A stretch of DNA of 64,000 bases from CF-162 sp963667205 (GCA_963667205.1 OY762959.1:1488001-1552000); one strand, 5' to 3'; counted from the stretch's first letter, positions 8,184-17,192 are shown. A program made the numbers and translations. The notes: generated from the sequence alone by a model not told the origin.

Positions 8184-8951
8184 ATGAGACTTAAGGATCG
8201 CGTAGCGGTCATCACGGGCGGCGGATCGGGAATCGGTAAGGCCACGGCAATCCTCTTCGCCAAAGAAGGTGCCAAGGTGGCGATCTTCGAGATCGCCGAA
8301 GAGAACGCACGCCAAGCAGTGAAGGAAGTTGAGGCTGCGGGCGGCACGGCGATCTACGCGATCGCCAACGTGGCCATCGAATCGGAAGTCGAGGCGGGGG
8401 TGGCGAAGGTCATCGACGCCTTCGGCCGGATCGACATCTTGTTCAACAATGCGGGGGCTCACCGCTACCCGCACAACAAGACCCCCATCGATGAGCTGCC
8501 CGAATCAGAGTGGGACCGCATCATTGACAGTCACCTGAAGGGCTGCTTTCTCTGCTCCAAGCACGTCGTACGCCACATGAAGCGGCAGAAGAGTGGAGCG
8601 ATCGTCAACATCGCCTCCATCTCGGGGCTGGTTGGCATCCCCTACGTACACAACTACGGTGCGGCCAAGCATGGCATCATCGGGCTCACGAAGGAGCTGG
8701 CCGTTGAGCTGGCAGACTTCGGCATCCGCGCGAACGCGGTGGCGCCCGCCAGCGTCGACACGCCGATGAGATGGCACGGCGGCAAGGGGATCTCGGATGA
8801 GGTGCGCGCGGAGATCAGCCAGACCGTACCGCTCGGGCGGATCGCCCAGCCAGAAGAGATCGCCCAAGGGATCCTCTTCCTCGTGTCCGACGAGTCGTCG
8901 TTCGTGACTGGTACGGTGCTCCCCATCGATGGCGGATACGTAGCCCAGTAG
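8184..8951 (+). CDS. short-chain dehydrogenase/reductase
   Basis: 255 residues with the canonical SDR set: TGGGSGIG cofactor loop, NNAGAH, catalytic Ser in ASISG, YGAAK (Tyr and Lys), and a C-terminal PIDGGYVAQ. FabG-like size. The gene is followed 3 nt later by the long PEP-utilising enzyme, so the two are very likely co-translated and may act on the same substrate. The ribosome site is weak (GAAGGA about 13 nt upstream). Confidence 0.93.
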   Translation: MRLKDRVAVITGGGSGIGKATAILFAKEGAKVAIFEIAEENARQAVKEVEAAGGTAIYAIANVAIESEVEAGVAKVIDAFGRIDILFNNAGAHRYPHNKTPIDELPESEWDRIIDSHLKGCFLCSKHVVRHMKRQKSGAIVNIASISGLVGIPYVHNYGAAKHGIIGLTKELAVELADFGIRANAVAPASVDTPMRWHGGKGISDEVRAEISQTVPLGRIAQPEEIAQGILFLVSDESSFVTGTVLPIDGGYVAQ

Positions 8952-8954
8952 AAG

Positions 8955-11636
8955 ATGACATCCACCGCCGACGGCAACCTCACCACCCTCGTAGCTCCGC
9001 TGGCGGACGCCGAGGGAGCGGATGCGGCCGCCATCGGCGGCAAAGCCTTCGGGCTGAGCAGGTTGGCACAAGGCTCGTTCGACGTGCCGCGGGCGTTCTG
9101 CATCAGCTGTGCAGCTTACGAGCAGTTCATCGGTCGCACGGGGCTCGAGGAGCTGATCAGCGAGAGAAAAGATCGCATCGAGTCGGCCGACATCCAGGAC
9201 GCGCGCGAACTGAGTGCCGAGCTGACGAAGCACCTTATGGGGTCAACGATGCCGGACGACCTGCGAGCAGAGATCGTCGAGTCTTACACGAAGCTCCTCG
9301 GCTCGGATACCTCTAAACAGGTCGCCGTTCGCTCTTCGCCGGCTGTGAGTCTGCCCGGTCAGTATCACACCGTCCTCAGCGTCTCGGGAGAGGACAAGGT
9401 TCTGGACGCGGTCAAGGAGGTCTGGGCATCGTACTGGACGCCTGAGGCGATTGTGACCAGGACTGCGCTGAATATCCCTCACACACCGGTCCAGTTCGGG
9501 GTCGTCGTCCAGGAGATGATCGACGCTGAAGTCGCCGGTATCGTGTTCACAGCGGAGATGCCAGGCGGCGACGAGAGCAAGATCGTGGTCGAAGCGGTTA
9601 CCGGGCTTGCGGAGACTCTCGCGCTCGGCCGGCGTGATCCCGATCGGTTCGTTGTGAACAAGGCGAACCTCGACGTTAGCGAGCAGGCTACACCGGCCGT
9701 CGGCAGTTCGGCCGAGCCCGAGGCGCCGTCGGAAACGCTCGACCGGGAGCGCCTGGCGGAGCTCTGCCGCATCGCGCTCGCCGTCGAAGAAAGCTTCCAG
9801 CATCCGATCGACATGGAGTGGGCCTACCGGGATGGGCGCTTCTACACCTTGCAGGCGCGGGCTATCCGCGGCCTGGCGGACGAAGAAGACTCCATCGAGC
9901 CCTGCCGCGATCACTTCCGGTACAACCCGAAGCCGGCTCGATCCGACGCGATCTGGAGCCGCTACTACGGTGACAACTTCCTGCGGGGCAGGTTCACGCC
10001 GGCGGGTTATTCGTTTGTCATCTGGTGGCCCGAGGCGATGGAAACGATCATCGACCGCGCGCGGGGGTTCAAGGACCTGGAGAACGTGCCGCTCTTCCGC
10101 TACTACCGCGGCCGCGCGTACACGAATACGGACTACCTGAGGCTCCGCATCCAGTACGAACCACGCTTTCTGCGAACGCAGGAGACGCTGAACCACTTCC
10201 CGCCCTGGGAGCGGGAAGAGATCGCCTCGATGCCGTTCCGGTTGTGGAAGAGGGTCTGGGGTGAGCTGCGGGTTCTCCTGTTGCGCCCGAACCAGAGCCT
10301 GTTCAGGAACTACAGCTTCTTCGTGCGCGAGAGCGCCGACATTCTTGAAAAGTTTCGATCCGATCTTGACACGATCGACCTGACCGCGTCGGTGAAGAAT
10401 TTGCTACGGTACCGTGATGTGCTCCGGCGCCTGATCGCCCGCCACGAGCTTGGATACGTGGGCTGGATCTTCCATTACAAGCTCACGATCGATGCGATTC
10501 TGACGATGCTCTTGAAGAACTGGTACGGAGAAGGCCGCGAGGAGGTCTTCGCCAGCCTGCAGTCGGGCGTCCCGGACAATATCAGCGTCCAGGTGGCAGG
10601 GGCAATGTGGGAAGTCTCACGCGCCGCGGCCAGGGAGCCTGCCGTGCTTGAGGCGTTCCAGCGATACGACGCCGAGCACCTCATGGACCGACTGAAGGCG
10701 ATGCCGGAAGCGAAGCCCACTCTGCAGGCGCTGAGTGAGTTCCTGGACCAGTACGGCTACCGGAGAGAGGCGCTCGACATTCTCCCTCCACCCTGGGAAG
10801 ACGACCCGAAGCAGGTGCTCGGGATCTTGAAGGCGACGGTCCGACTGCCCGACGACCGCTCACCGACGTCCGAGCTCAAGGCGCAGATCAAGCGCAGGGA
10901 GGAGACCACCGCCAAGGTCGAGAAGGCTCTCTCCTCGCAGCGCTGGGGCTGGTTCAAGAAGCGTGCCTTCCGCGTGGTCCAGAAGTATAGCCTCGCCTAC
11001 GTCGCCTGTCGCGAGAACCAGCGCATCGTCGCCGACGTAAGCATTTGGCGATACCGCCGTATGTTCCTGGCCTTCGGTGATCGGCTGGTCGCTCAAGGCG
11101 CCCTGGCCGACCGGGAGGACGTTTTCTTCCTGACGGAACCAGAGCTCCTGGAGGCTGTCGGCGATAGCAGCCGGGCCGAGCACTTCAAGGGTAAAGCTGA
11201 GTCGCGCAAGGCCGCTCATCCATCGCACAAGGCGCTCCCACCGATGTTCGTTCGCGGGAGATCGGAGGAGCTACTAACCGAGGCGGCGACTGATCTGGAG
11301 GCTGTGGACGGCGTGCTGGTACTCAAGGGCACCCCGGCAAGCTCAGGAGTGGCGTCGGGTCCGGCGCGGATCCTTCACGGCCTCAACGACGTGGATTCCC
11401 TGAGGCAGGGCGACATCCTCGTGGTGAGCGCGATCGATCCCGGCTGGACCAGCGCTTTTCCCGTGATCAGCGGCGTGGTCACCGAGATCGGCGGCGCCCT
11501 CTCTCACGGTGCCATCATGGCGCGAGAGTTCGGCGTCCCGGCAGTCATCGGCGTGGAGCACGCGCTGAGTTCGCTGACGGACGGCCAGACCGTCACGATC
11601 GATGGGCAACGCGGAACCGTGACCGCCGAAGAGTAG
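8955..11636 (+). CDS. PEP/pyruvate-binding phosphotransferase, rifampin phosphotransferase-like architecture
   Basis: 893 residues. The N-terminal 310 or so are an ATP-grasp PEP/pyruvate-binding domain (GGKAFGLSRL, VAVRSSPAVSLPGQYHTVLSV, IDMEWAYRDGRFYTLQAR). A middle alpha-helical domain of about 460 residues follows, then the mobile phosphohistidine domain (VTEIGGALSHGAIMARE, His851 the expected carrier). This order, with the His domain at the extreme C-terminus, matches rifampin phosphotransferase and related small-molecule phosphotransferases, not PEP synthase, which has a C-terminal PEP-binding barrel. Coupling to an SDR suggests phosphorylation of a catabolic intermediate; antibiotic resistance is possible but unproven. 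Confidence 0.85.
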   Translation: MTSTADGNLTTLVAPLADAEGADAAAIGGKAFGLSRLAQGSFDVPRAFCISCAAYEQFIGRTGLEELISERKDRIESADIQDARELSAELTKHLMGSTMPDDLRAEIVESYTKLLGSDTSKQVAVRSSPAVSLPGQYHTVLSVSGEDKVLDAVKEVWASYWTPEAIVTRTALNIPHTPVQFGVVVQEMIDAEVAGIVFTAEMPGGDESKIVVEAVTGLAETLALGRRDPDRFVVNKANLDVSEQATPAVGSSAEPEAPSETLDRERLAELCRIALAVEESFQHPIDMEWAYRDGRFYTLQARAIRGLADEEDSIEPCRDHFRYNPKPARSDAIWSRYYGDNFLRGRFTPAGYSFVIWWPEAMETIIDRARGFKDLENVPLFRYYRGRAYTNTDYLRLRIQYEPRFLRTQETLNHFPPWEREEIASMPFRLWKRVWGELRVLLLRPNQSLFRNYSFFVRESADILEKFRSDLDTIDLTASVKNLLRYRDVLRRLIARHELGYVGWIFHYKLTIDAILTMLLKNWYGEGREEVFASLQSGVPDNISVQVAGAMWEVSRAAAREPAVLEAFQRYDAEHLMDRLKAMPEAKPTLQALSEFLDQYGYRREALDILPPPWEDDPKQVLGILKATVRLPDDRSPTSELKAQIKRREETTAKVEKALSSQRWGWFKKRAFRVVQKYSLAYVACRENQRIVADVSIWRYRRMFLAFGDRLVAQGALADREDVFFLTEPELLEAVGDSSRAEHFKGKAESRKAAHPSHKALPPMFVRGRSEELLTEAATDLEAVDGVLVLKGTPASSGVASGPARILHGLNDVDSLRQGDILVVSAIDPGWTSAFPVISGVVTEIGGALSHGAIMAREFGVPAVIGVEHALSSLTDGQTVTIDGQRGTVTAEE

Positions 11637-12317
11637 CTAGTCCAGGAAGCTCTTCGAGGCGTCACGCCAATCGGAGAAGTCCACGAAGGCGACGTCGGCG
11701 CCGGCCTCCTGCAGCTGATCTACCGACCACTTTCCGGTGGCCACCGCGACCGACTTGGCGCCGTTGTCCTTGGCGGCTTTGACGTCGGAGGGCGTATCAC
11801 CGACCATCACGACGGATTCCGGCGCGATGTCCGCAGCGAGCCGCTTCATCGCGAGGCTCACGAGGACGCTTCTGTCCTCATCGTCATCACCGAAGGCGCC
11901 GTCGGCGAACCGGCCGGAGTCGACGCCGCAGTGCGCGAGCTTCAGCATCGAGGCCTGCCTGGAGTTGCCGGTGACCAGGCCTAGCTTCGCGCCTTCGTCG
12001 GCCAGGTGCGTGAGCAGCTCCTCGATCCCCGGCGTGCGCTTCGCCTCCGCCGTGGCGAGGCAGCCCGGAAGGACCTCGTGGTACTTGTCCCGAAACTGAC
12101 GAGTCAGGTCCTCCACCTCACCCGGCACGCCATGCTGCTCGACGGCCTCGCGGAAGATGATCGTATCAGTGCGGCCGGCGTACTGCAGGTCGACGCCGGC
12201 GAAAGCGTCTTCGACTCCGAAGAGCTCCGCGAACGCCTGCTTGAACGCTCGTGCGGTGGCGTCACCGCTCCAGAGAACCGTGTTGTCGAGATCGAACAGG
12301 ATTAGCTTCTGAGTCAT
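11637..12317 (-). CDS. HAD-superfamily hydrolase (phosphoglycolate phosphatase-like)
   Basis: 226 residues with all HAD motifs: FDLDNT at residues 8-13 (nucleophile Asp and acid Asp), LVTGNS (motif II), a Lys before MVGDTPSDVKAAK (motifs III and IV). The helical cap after motif I makes it a subfamily IA phosphatase similar to Gph. It converges on the PEP enzyme, stop next to stop. A phosphatase beside a small-molecule kinase is suggestive but the two are on opposite strands. Upstream at 12382 lies a perfect 12-nt palindrome. Confidence 0.9.
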   Translation of the reverse strand: MTQKLILFDLDNTVLWSGDATARAFKQAFAELFGVEDAFAGVDLQYAGRTDTIIFREAVEQHGVPGEVEDLTRQFRDKYHEVLPGCLATAEAKRTPGIEELLTHLADEGAKLGLVTGNSRQASMLKLAHCGVDSGRFADGAFGDDDEDRSVLVSLAMKRLAADIAPESVVMVGDTPSDVKAAKDNGAKSVAVATGKWSVDQLQEAGADVAFVDFSDWRDASKSFLD

Positions 12318-12381
12318 GAATCAAACCGGACTTTCGGGTGCCATGCCCACCTCTGGGTCGGCAGCAACACTCCTTTGCTCA

Positions 12382-12394
12382 ACCGACCGGTCGG
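12382..12394. promoter_or_regulatory. palindromic operator candidate upstream of the HAD gene
   Basis: ACCGACCGGTCGG contains the perfect 12-nt palindrome CCGACCGGTCGG, 65 bp upstream of the HAD start. It is nearly the same as the site at 875-887 in front of the acyl-CoA dehydrogenase and thiolase genes, which suggests one TetR-like regulator for both. No regulator gene is adjacent. Confidence 0.35.
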
Positions 12395-12490
12395 ATATCG
12401 CCGACCAGAAGCTATCATGTAGCGGCTCAACTCCTGGGTCAAGGCGGGGAGCTACGGGAACGACCAGCATCGGGCAGGGGATCCGGCAGG

Positions 12491-12778
12491 CTAGTCCGCA
12501 CTCTGCTGCGCGGGCGCTTCAGCGACGACGCCTGGCTCAGCGTCCGGCAGCTTTTCTCCGCGCAGCACCAGGGTCAGAAGCCACATAAAGCCGATGATCG
12601 ACAGTACGATCGGGCTGGCGACAAGCCCTTCGCCGATGAGCCCAGCGACGATAACGCCAGTGGCGACGAAGCCGATCGCGGATGTCAGGCGGGGCACATA
12701 CGCATGCTTGTTGATGATGGTGGGGATAAGCGACGGGAGGAACATCAGGTTACCCAGCGTGATCAAGAGGTCCCACAT
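12491..12778 (-). CDS. small three-helix membrane protein, function unknown
   Basis: 95 residues from ATG at 12778, chosen because AAAGGAG lies 8 nt before it; a longer frame from 12844 lacks a ribosome site. Three hydrophobic segments at about 3-24, 31-50 and 54-72, then a short acidic/Ala-rich cytoplasmic or periplasmic tail. The short polar turn after TM1 (NKHAYVPRLTS) recalls small uncharacterised YkvI/DUF-type membrane proteins of Chloroflexota. I do not recognise a family. Confidence 0.7.
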   Translation of the reverse strand: MWDLLITLGNLMFLPSLIPTIINKHAYVPRLTSAIGFVATGVIVAGLIGEGLVASPIVLSIIGFMWLLTLVLRGEKLPDAEPGVVAEAPAQQSAD

Positions 12779-12964
12779 CGTCCACGCTCCTTTCCAATTG
12801 AAGGCTTTCTGGACGGCCTTGCCCAGCCAGGCCAGCGACGACAATGATCTTTCGGCGTATCAAACAGATTCTGCGAACGGGCACCGGTCAACGTACCCGC
12901 TGGAGGTTCGAGGCGCTCAGGTTGCAGCCCGGGCTCATACGTTCGCGCTTTGATCGTCGTTGAC

Positions 12965-14647
12965 TCACCGCTCGACTCGAAGGATGCCGCCATCGAGGAG
13001 CAATTTCATCTCGTCCCGCACGGAACTCGCGGGCACGCTCAACTTCTTGGCAACATCATCTATCAATGGCGCGACCTCTGTCTGGCCGTCAGCCGCGCGA
13101 ACGACATCTAGGGCAACGGAAGAGAGCGTGGTCAACCTGTTCTGATGGTAGACGCTAACCAGGGCCTGTGCGACGAGCTTTTCGGGATCGACGTAGAGGT
13201 AGCTTTTGACCGGGTAGTTGGCAGCCAGTCGCGCGTCGGCCGCCGGCATGGCCGGCGAACCCTGGCCCGCGAGACTATCGAATACTTCGGCGATGGCAGC
13301 TTCTGTCCACTCGGCGTCCTTCAGCGGGACTGTGTCTCCTTCGGCCGTGAAGCGGTCGAAGACCTCACGAGCGGATTCGCCGAGAGGGTCGACCTCACTC
13401 GATCCCTGGTGCAGCTTGTCGTGAATCAGATAGCTCCCGCCGGACAGGACCTTGATGAACGTCTCCTTCTGCGAACTCTCCCGGATTGCGTAGCTCAGGT
13501 TGTGAGTCTTCCAGAAGTAGGAGCTCATATCGCGGTGGGCGTTGTAGAAGTAGAGAAGCAGACGGATCATGTGATCGTAGAACGACTCAAGGGTCTCCTG
13601 GAAGGCGCTTTGCAGAACCTCTTCGCGAGCATCGGGCACCGCACCGAGAAGGCTGTTGATGCTACAGGCCGCCAGCACGGAGGTCCGCATGGCGTTGGAG
13701 ACGCCGTACGACCAGAGCGGATCGACGAAGACGGCGGCGTCGCCGGTCCGGAAGTACCCGGGGCCGGAGTAGTCCTTGAACGTGAATGAGTAGTCGCGGA
13801 TAACCCGCACCTGTTCGGTCCGCCGGGCCCCGGAGACCAGCGCGGCGACGTGCGGGCACTTCGCGATCATGGCATCCAGAAAGGCCTCGGCACCCATCTT
13901 CTGCAGCTGGCTGAAGCTCCGGTGAGAGACGACGGCGCCGACGCTGCTGTACTCCTCGCTCTGCGGAATCACCCAGAACCAGCCCTCCTCAAAGGCGACG
14001 ACGATCTGATTCCCCCTGGGCTCTTCGGGGTCCCAGTTGGGCACGGCGAGCGCCGGGGAGTAGTAAGAGAAGACCGCGATGTTCTTGAAGTCCTCGTTGT
14101 ACTCGAAGCTATGAGACGGCTCCAGTGCCAGACTGTCCTGACCGCTGGCGATCACGGTGTAAGCGGACCTGATCTCGCCTTCGCTCCCGTCTGGCCTGGT
14201 GTAGGCGACTCCCGCGACCCGGCCGTCTTCGTGGATCAGACAGGTGACGCGGTGGTCTTGATAGACGTTGGTCCCCAGGCGAACTGCGTTTGAAAGCAGC
14301 ACCTGATCGAACTCGGCACGGCGCACATGGTAGGAGTACGTGGGGTTGTCGGGGACTTCGGTGAAGCGCCAGTGCCAGGGTTGTTCGCGGTTCTTGCCCC
14401 AGATGAAGCTGCCTCCGTACTTGCGCACGAAGCGCTGACTCTCGACCTCTTCCCTCACACCGATGCGATCGAGGATGGTGGGCGCTATCCCCAGCAGCGA
14501 CTCGCCTACGTGGTAGCGCGGAAACGTCGCTTTCTCCAGCAAGACCACGTCGCGGCCGGCGATCGCCAGAAGGGCCGCCGCGGTCGATCCGGCGGGGCCA
14601 CCACCGATGACCACAACGTCACATTTCTCAGGCACGGACTCGCTCAC
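12965..14647 (-). CDS. flavin-dependent halogenase-like oxidoreductase with C-terminal PqqD-like domain
   Basis: 560 residues. Residues 9-40 form an FAD Rossmann motif (VVVIGGGPAGSTAA), followed by PRYHVGESLL. The halogenase-type motif GWFWVIP is present, as is the second FAD motif GDAAVFVDPLWSYGVSNAM. These place it with PrnC/PltA-like flavin halogenases and their non-halogenating relatives. The last 55 or so residues (from LSSVALDVVRAADG to LLLDGGILRVER) resemble a PqqD-type winged helix, as found in RiPP recognition elements. Starts at GTG, overlapping the stop of a 36-residue ORF by 4 nt. Enzyme class confident; halogenation and peptide binding are inferred. Confidence 0.85.
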   Translation of the reverse strand: MSESVPEKCDVVVIGGGPAGSTAAALLAIAGRDVVLLEKATFPRYHVGESLLGIAPTILDRIGVREEVESQRFVRKYGGSFIWGKNREQPWHWRFTEVPDNPTYSYHVRRAEFDQVLLSNAVRLGTNVYQDHRVTCLIHEDGRVAGVAYTRPDGSEGEIRSAYTVIASGQDSLALEPSHSFEYNEDFKNIAVFSYYSPALAVPNWDPEEPRGNQIVVAFEEGWFWVIPQSEEYSSVGAVVSHRSFSQLQKMGAEAFLDAMIAKCPHVAALVSGARRTEQVRVIRDYSFTFKDYSGPGYFRTGDAAVFVDPLWSYGVSNAMRTSVLAACSINSLLGAVPDAREEVLQSAFQETLESFYDHMIRLLLYFYNAHRDMSSYFWKTHNLSYAIRESSQKETFIKVLSGGSYLIHDKLHQGSSEVDPLGESAREVFDRFTAEGDTVPLKDAEWTEAAIAEVFDSLAGQGSPAMPAADARLAANYPVKSYLYVDPEKLVAQALVSVYHQNRLTTLSSVALDVVRAADGQTEVAPLIDDVAKKLSVPASSVRDEMKLLLDGGILRVER

Positions 14648-14754
14648 TGGCTCACACCTTCAACCCGACCGCCGGGAGGTGTGCTGGTCCGAATGCTGGT
14701 AGACGGAAGCGTCGGAATCGATCCAACACCGTCTTCAATTCCCATGTCGGTCAT
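14644..14754 (-). CDS. 36-residue ORF coupled to the halogenase-like gene
   Basis: ATG at 14754 to TGA overlapping the halogenase-like GTG start (GTGA). The peptide begins MTDMGIEDGVGS and its C-terminal part is rich in Ser, Thr, Pro and Gly (STSIRTSTPPGGR). Given the PqqD-like domain on the neighbouring enzyme, it could be a modified precursor peptide, or simply a leader ORF coupling translation. Against the precursor idea: it has no Trp or Tyr for halogenation and its ribosome site is weak. Speculative. Confidence 0.3.
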   Translation of the reverse strand: MTDMGIEDGVGSIPTLPSTSIRTSTPPGGRVEGVSQ

Positions 14755-14832
14755 GCTCGTGACTCAGCCTATCACGGCGTACCTCAAACGCGCACTGACC
14801 CTGGATCCGCGAACTCCTCGAGGGGCGTCAGG

Positions 14833-15399
14833 CTATATTCGGCGCCGCGCAGCCACGAGGCCGACGAACGCCGCCGCCACAAACGCAGGCACGGCAACGA
14901 CGACCGGCAGCACGCCGCCCGGGTTCAACGAGCGATGCTCGTCGACGCTCAGGCGCAAGCCCGGACTCGCCGCGATCGACCCGTTCGACACCAGCTCGGG
15001 CTCGCCCGGGAGCACGGCCACGTAGATCGCGATCTCGCCGGGCAGTACCGGAGTCACCGTCCACGATTGCGTTGCCGACTGGCCGGGACCGATCGGCGCG
15101 ATCGCGATCGTCCGCTGCGGCGACCAGTCCTCCGGATCGACGTACGTGTCCAGGTCGATGCTTGCGAACGTCAGGTTCGCGATCAGCGCCGGCGTCGCCG
15201 CCGCCCCGTTGTTCGTGATCTCCGAGGTGAACGTCAGAGTATCGCCTGTAGTCGCGGTCGCCTTACCGATATCGAGCGTCAGGACCAGGTCCGAACTCTG
15301 TGCGTGGGCGGTGAGCTGGCCGCCCGGGCCGGCACCGAAGGCCGCCACCAGTACGCCTACCAGCGTCGCCGCTGTCGCGAAGCCCAACAGCCGCTTCAT
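14833..15399 (-). CDS. secreted, C-terminally membrane-anchored beta-sandwich protein
   Basis: 188 residues. A signal peptide (basic MKRLL, hydrophobic core to about residue 30, AHAQS cleavage region) is followed by an approximately 110-residue CARDB/DUF11-like beta domain (GDTLTFTSEITNNGAAATP is typical) and a C-terminal hydrophobic helix ending AARRR, a membrane anchor with a stop-transfer. It overlaps the end of the ABC permease gene, restored after its frameshift, by ATGA, so it is the third gene of the ABC operon. Function unknown; probably a surface or periplasmic partner of the exporter. Confidence 0.8.
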   Translation of the reverse strand: MKRLLGFATAATLVGVLVAAFGAGPGGQLTAHAQSSDLVLTLDIGKATATTGDTLTFTSEITNNGAAATPALIANLTFASIDLDTYVDPEDWSPQRTIAIAPIGPGQSATQSWTVTPVLPGEIAIYVAVLPGEPELVSNGSIAASPGLRLSVDEHRSLNPGGVLPVVVAVPAFVAAAFVGLVAARRRI

Positions 15400-16185
15400 C
15401 TGCCCAGCCCTCCTTCGAGGCGCAGCCGGCTCGCAGCCAGCAGCATCACGACCACGCCCAGGATCATCGCTGCCACCGGCGCGATCAGGTAGGTCGCTTC
15501 ATCGCCCCACGAATGGCCGTTGACGACGATCCTGTCGAGAAAGCGATCCGGCGCTGACCGGGTTCACGCTGACCATGAGATCGCCAAGCCAGCCGCTCAG
15601 CGGAAGCTGCGTCGGCGCCATCAGCACGACGAACGCAAACAGGCTCACGCCCAGGCTGAGGCGGTTCGAGTCCGAGACCGTGCTCAGCGCCATCCCGAAC
15701 GAGGCGAACGCTACCGTCAGTATCGATCCCACCGCCGACGCGGCGGCGATCGACTCGATCGACAGCGCACTTCCCACCCGCAGCGCGAAGACGTAGGGAA
15801 CCGCGACGATCATGATCACCGGCCACACGGTGAGCGACGCCAGCAGCTTGCCGATCGCGACTTCGCGTGGCGTCAGCGGTGTCAGCAGTAGCGTCTCCAG
15901 CGTCTCTCGTTCCCGCTCTCCGCTGAGCGAGTCCGCGCTGAACAGCAGCGCCAGCACCACGCCCAGTCCCAGCGTGAGCTGCAGCACAAGGTTCACCGTG
16001 TCACGCTGATCCAGCAGGTTTAGCTCCCGGTTCATCGCCGCCAGGTAGGTCAGCGCGCTTAGCAGAAGCGCGAACGTGAGCACCAGCGCCTGCCCACGCG
16101 CCGCCAGCCACAAGTCTTTCAGCTCCTGGCCCAGGACGACTGACCATCCGCTCGCCAGCCTCCCGCTTCCCGGCACCGCACTCAT
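15396..16185 (-). CDS. ABC-2 type permease, frameshifted near C-terminus
   Basis: Membrane subunit of an ABC-2 exporter. The first 214 or so residues (six-helix family, SLSGERERETLETLLLTPLTPREVAIGK typical of ABC-2/Nat-type permeases) are in one frame, which then closes early at 15499. The next frame continues with VVNGHSWGDEATYLIAPVAAM and a last membrane helix to a TGA at 15396-15398. One base too many near 15540-15545, beside an AAA run, explains this. The restored protein has about 262 residues. Its ATG overlaps the ATPase stop by 4 nt. Confidence 0.82.
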
Positions 16186-17192
16186 TCGGAGTCCTCCTTC
16201 GTCAGCGCCAGGAACGCGTCGCTAAGCCGCCCGCCCTCGAGTTCGAAAGAGAGCACCGGCACGTTCGCGTCCGTCAGCGCCCGGATCGCTGAGTTCATCC
16301 CCGCATCTCCGTGCTCCCCGAGCCAGGCCGCGTCGAACGTGGCCGTGAACACATCCGCCTTGCCGTCAACGGAGTGTGCCGCCGTTACGCCCGGCGCCTG
16401 CTCGATCGCCGTCAGCGCTGTCTCGCGCCTGTCCGGCGCCACGCGCACCCGCAGCGATGTGGGCGCGGCCTTCCGTTTGATGTCTGCGATCAGCCCCTCG
16501 GCGATCACCCGGCCGTGGTTGAGAATGATGATCCGCGAGCAGGACTCCTCGACCTCGTCCAGGAAGTGCGTGCCCAGGAGCACCGTCGAGCCTCGCCGGC
16601 CCGCCACGTCCTTGATCAGCGCCAGCATCTGCCGTTGGCCGGCAGGATCGAGGCCCAACGTCGGCTCGTCGAGGAAGATCACGCGCGGAATGTTGACCAG
16701 CGCCCGCGCGACGCCCAACCGCTGTCGCATGCCCCGGCTGTACGTCCCGATCCGATCCTTCGCGCGCCCGAATCGTTCGACTTCCGAAAGCAGCCTCGCC
16801 GCGACCTTGTTCGCCTCGCTGGAGCTGTATCTGTACAGGCGCGCGTAGTACCGGATGTATTCGACTCCCCTCCAGTGTTTCGGGAACCCGGAACTCTCGG
16901 GCAGGACACCCAACCGCTGCCGGATCTCAACCGACCGCGTATGCGGGATGCCGTCGAGACTGAAGCTCCCCTGGGTCGGCCGAAGCAGCGTCGAGAGCAC
17001 CCTCATCGCCGTGGTCTTGCCCGCTCCGTTCGGCCCGAGCAGCCCGATGATCTCGCCGGAGTAGGCCTCGAACGAAAGCTCCCGGACAGCAGCGACGGAG
17101 CCGAACGTTTTCGAAATGCCGTGCACGCTCAGAACCGCCTGATCGGTCTCCGCTGCCGGGGTCGCGTCGTTGCGTTGTTCCAAAGCTCTCAT
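16182..17192 (-). CDS. ABC transporter ATP-binding protein
   Basis: 336 residues from ATG at 17192, preceded by GAGG; a longer frame to 17369 adds unrelated sequence. Nucleotide-binding domain: Walker A GPNGAGKTT, signature YSRGMRQRL, Walker B VIFLDEPTLGLD, H-loop LLGTHFLDEVE. A C-terminal regulatory region of about 100 residues follows, as in CcmA/NatA-like exporter ATPases. It pairs with the overlapping permease gene; substrate unknown. The signature reads SRGM rather than SGGQ, common in ABC-2 exporters. Confidence 0.93.
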   Translation of the reverse strand: MRALEQRNDATPAAETDQAVLSVHGISKTFGSVAAVRELSFEAYSGEIIGLLGPNGAGKTTAMRVLSTLLRPTQGSFSLDGIPHTRSVEIRQRLGVLPESSGFPKHWRGVEYIRYYARLYRYSSSEANKVAARLLSEVERFGRAKDRIGTYSRGMRQRLGVARALVNIPRVIFLDEPTLGLDPAGQRQMLALIKDVAGRRGSTVLLGTHFLDEVEESCSRIIILNHGRVIAEGLIADIKRKAAPTSLRVRVAPDRRETALTAIEQAPGVTAAHSVDGKADVFTATFDAAWLGEHGDAGMNSAIRALTDANVPVLSFELEGGRLSDAFLALTKEDSE

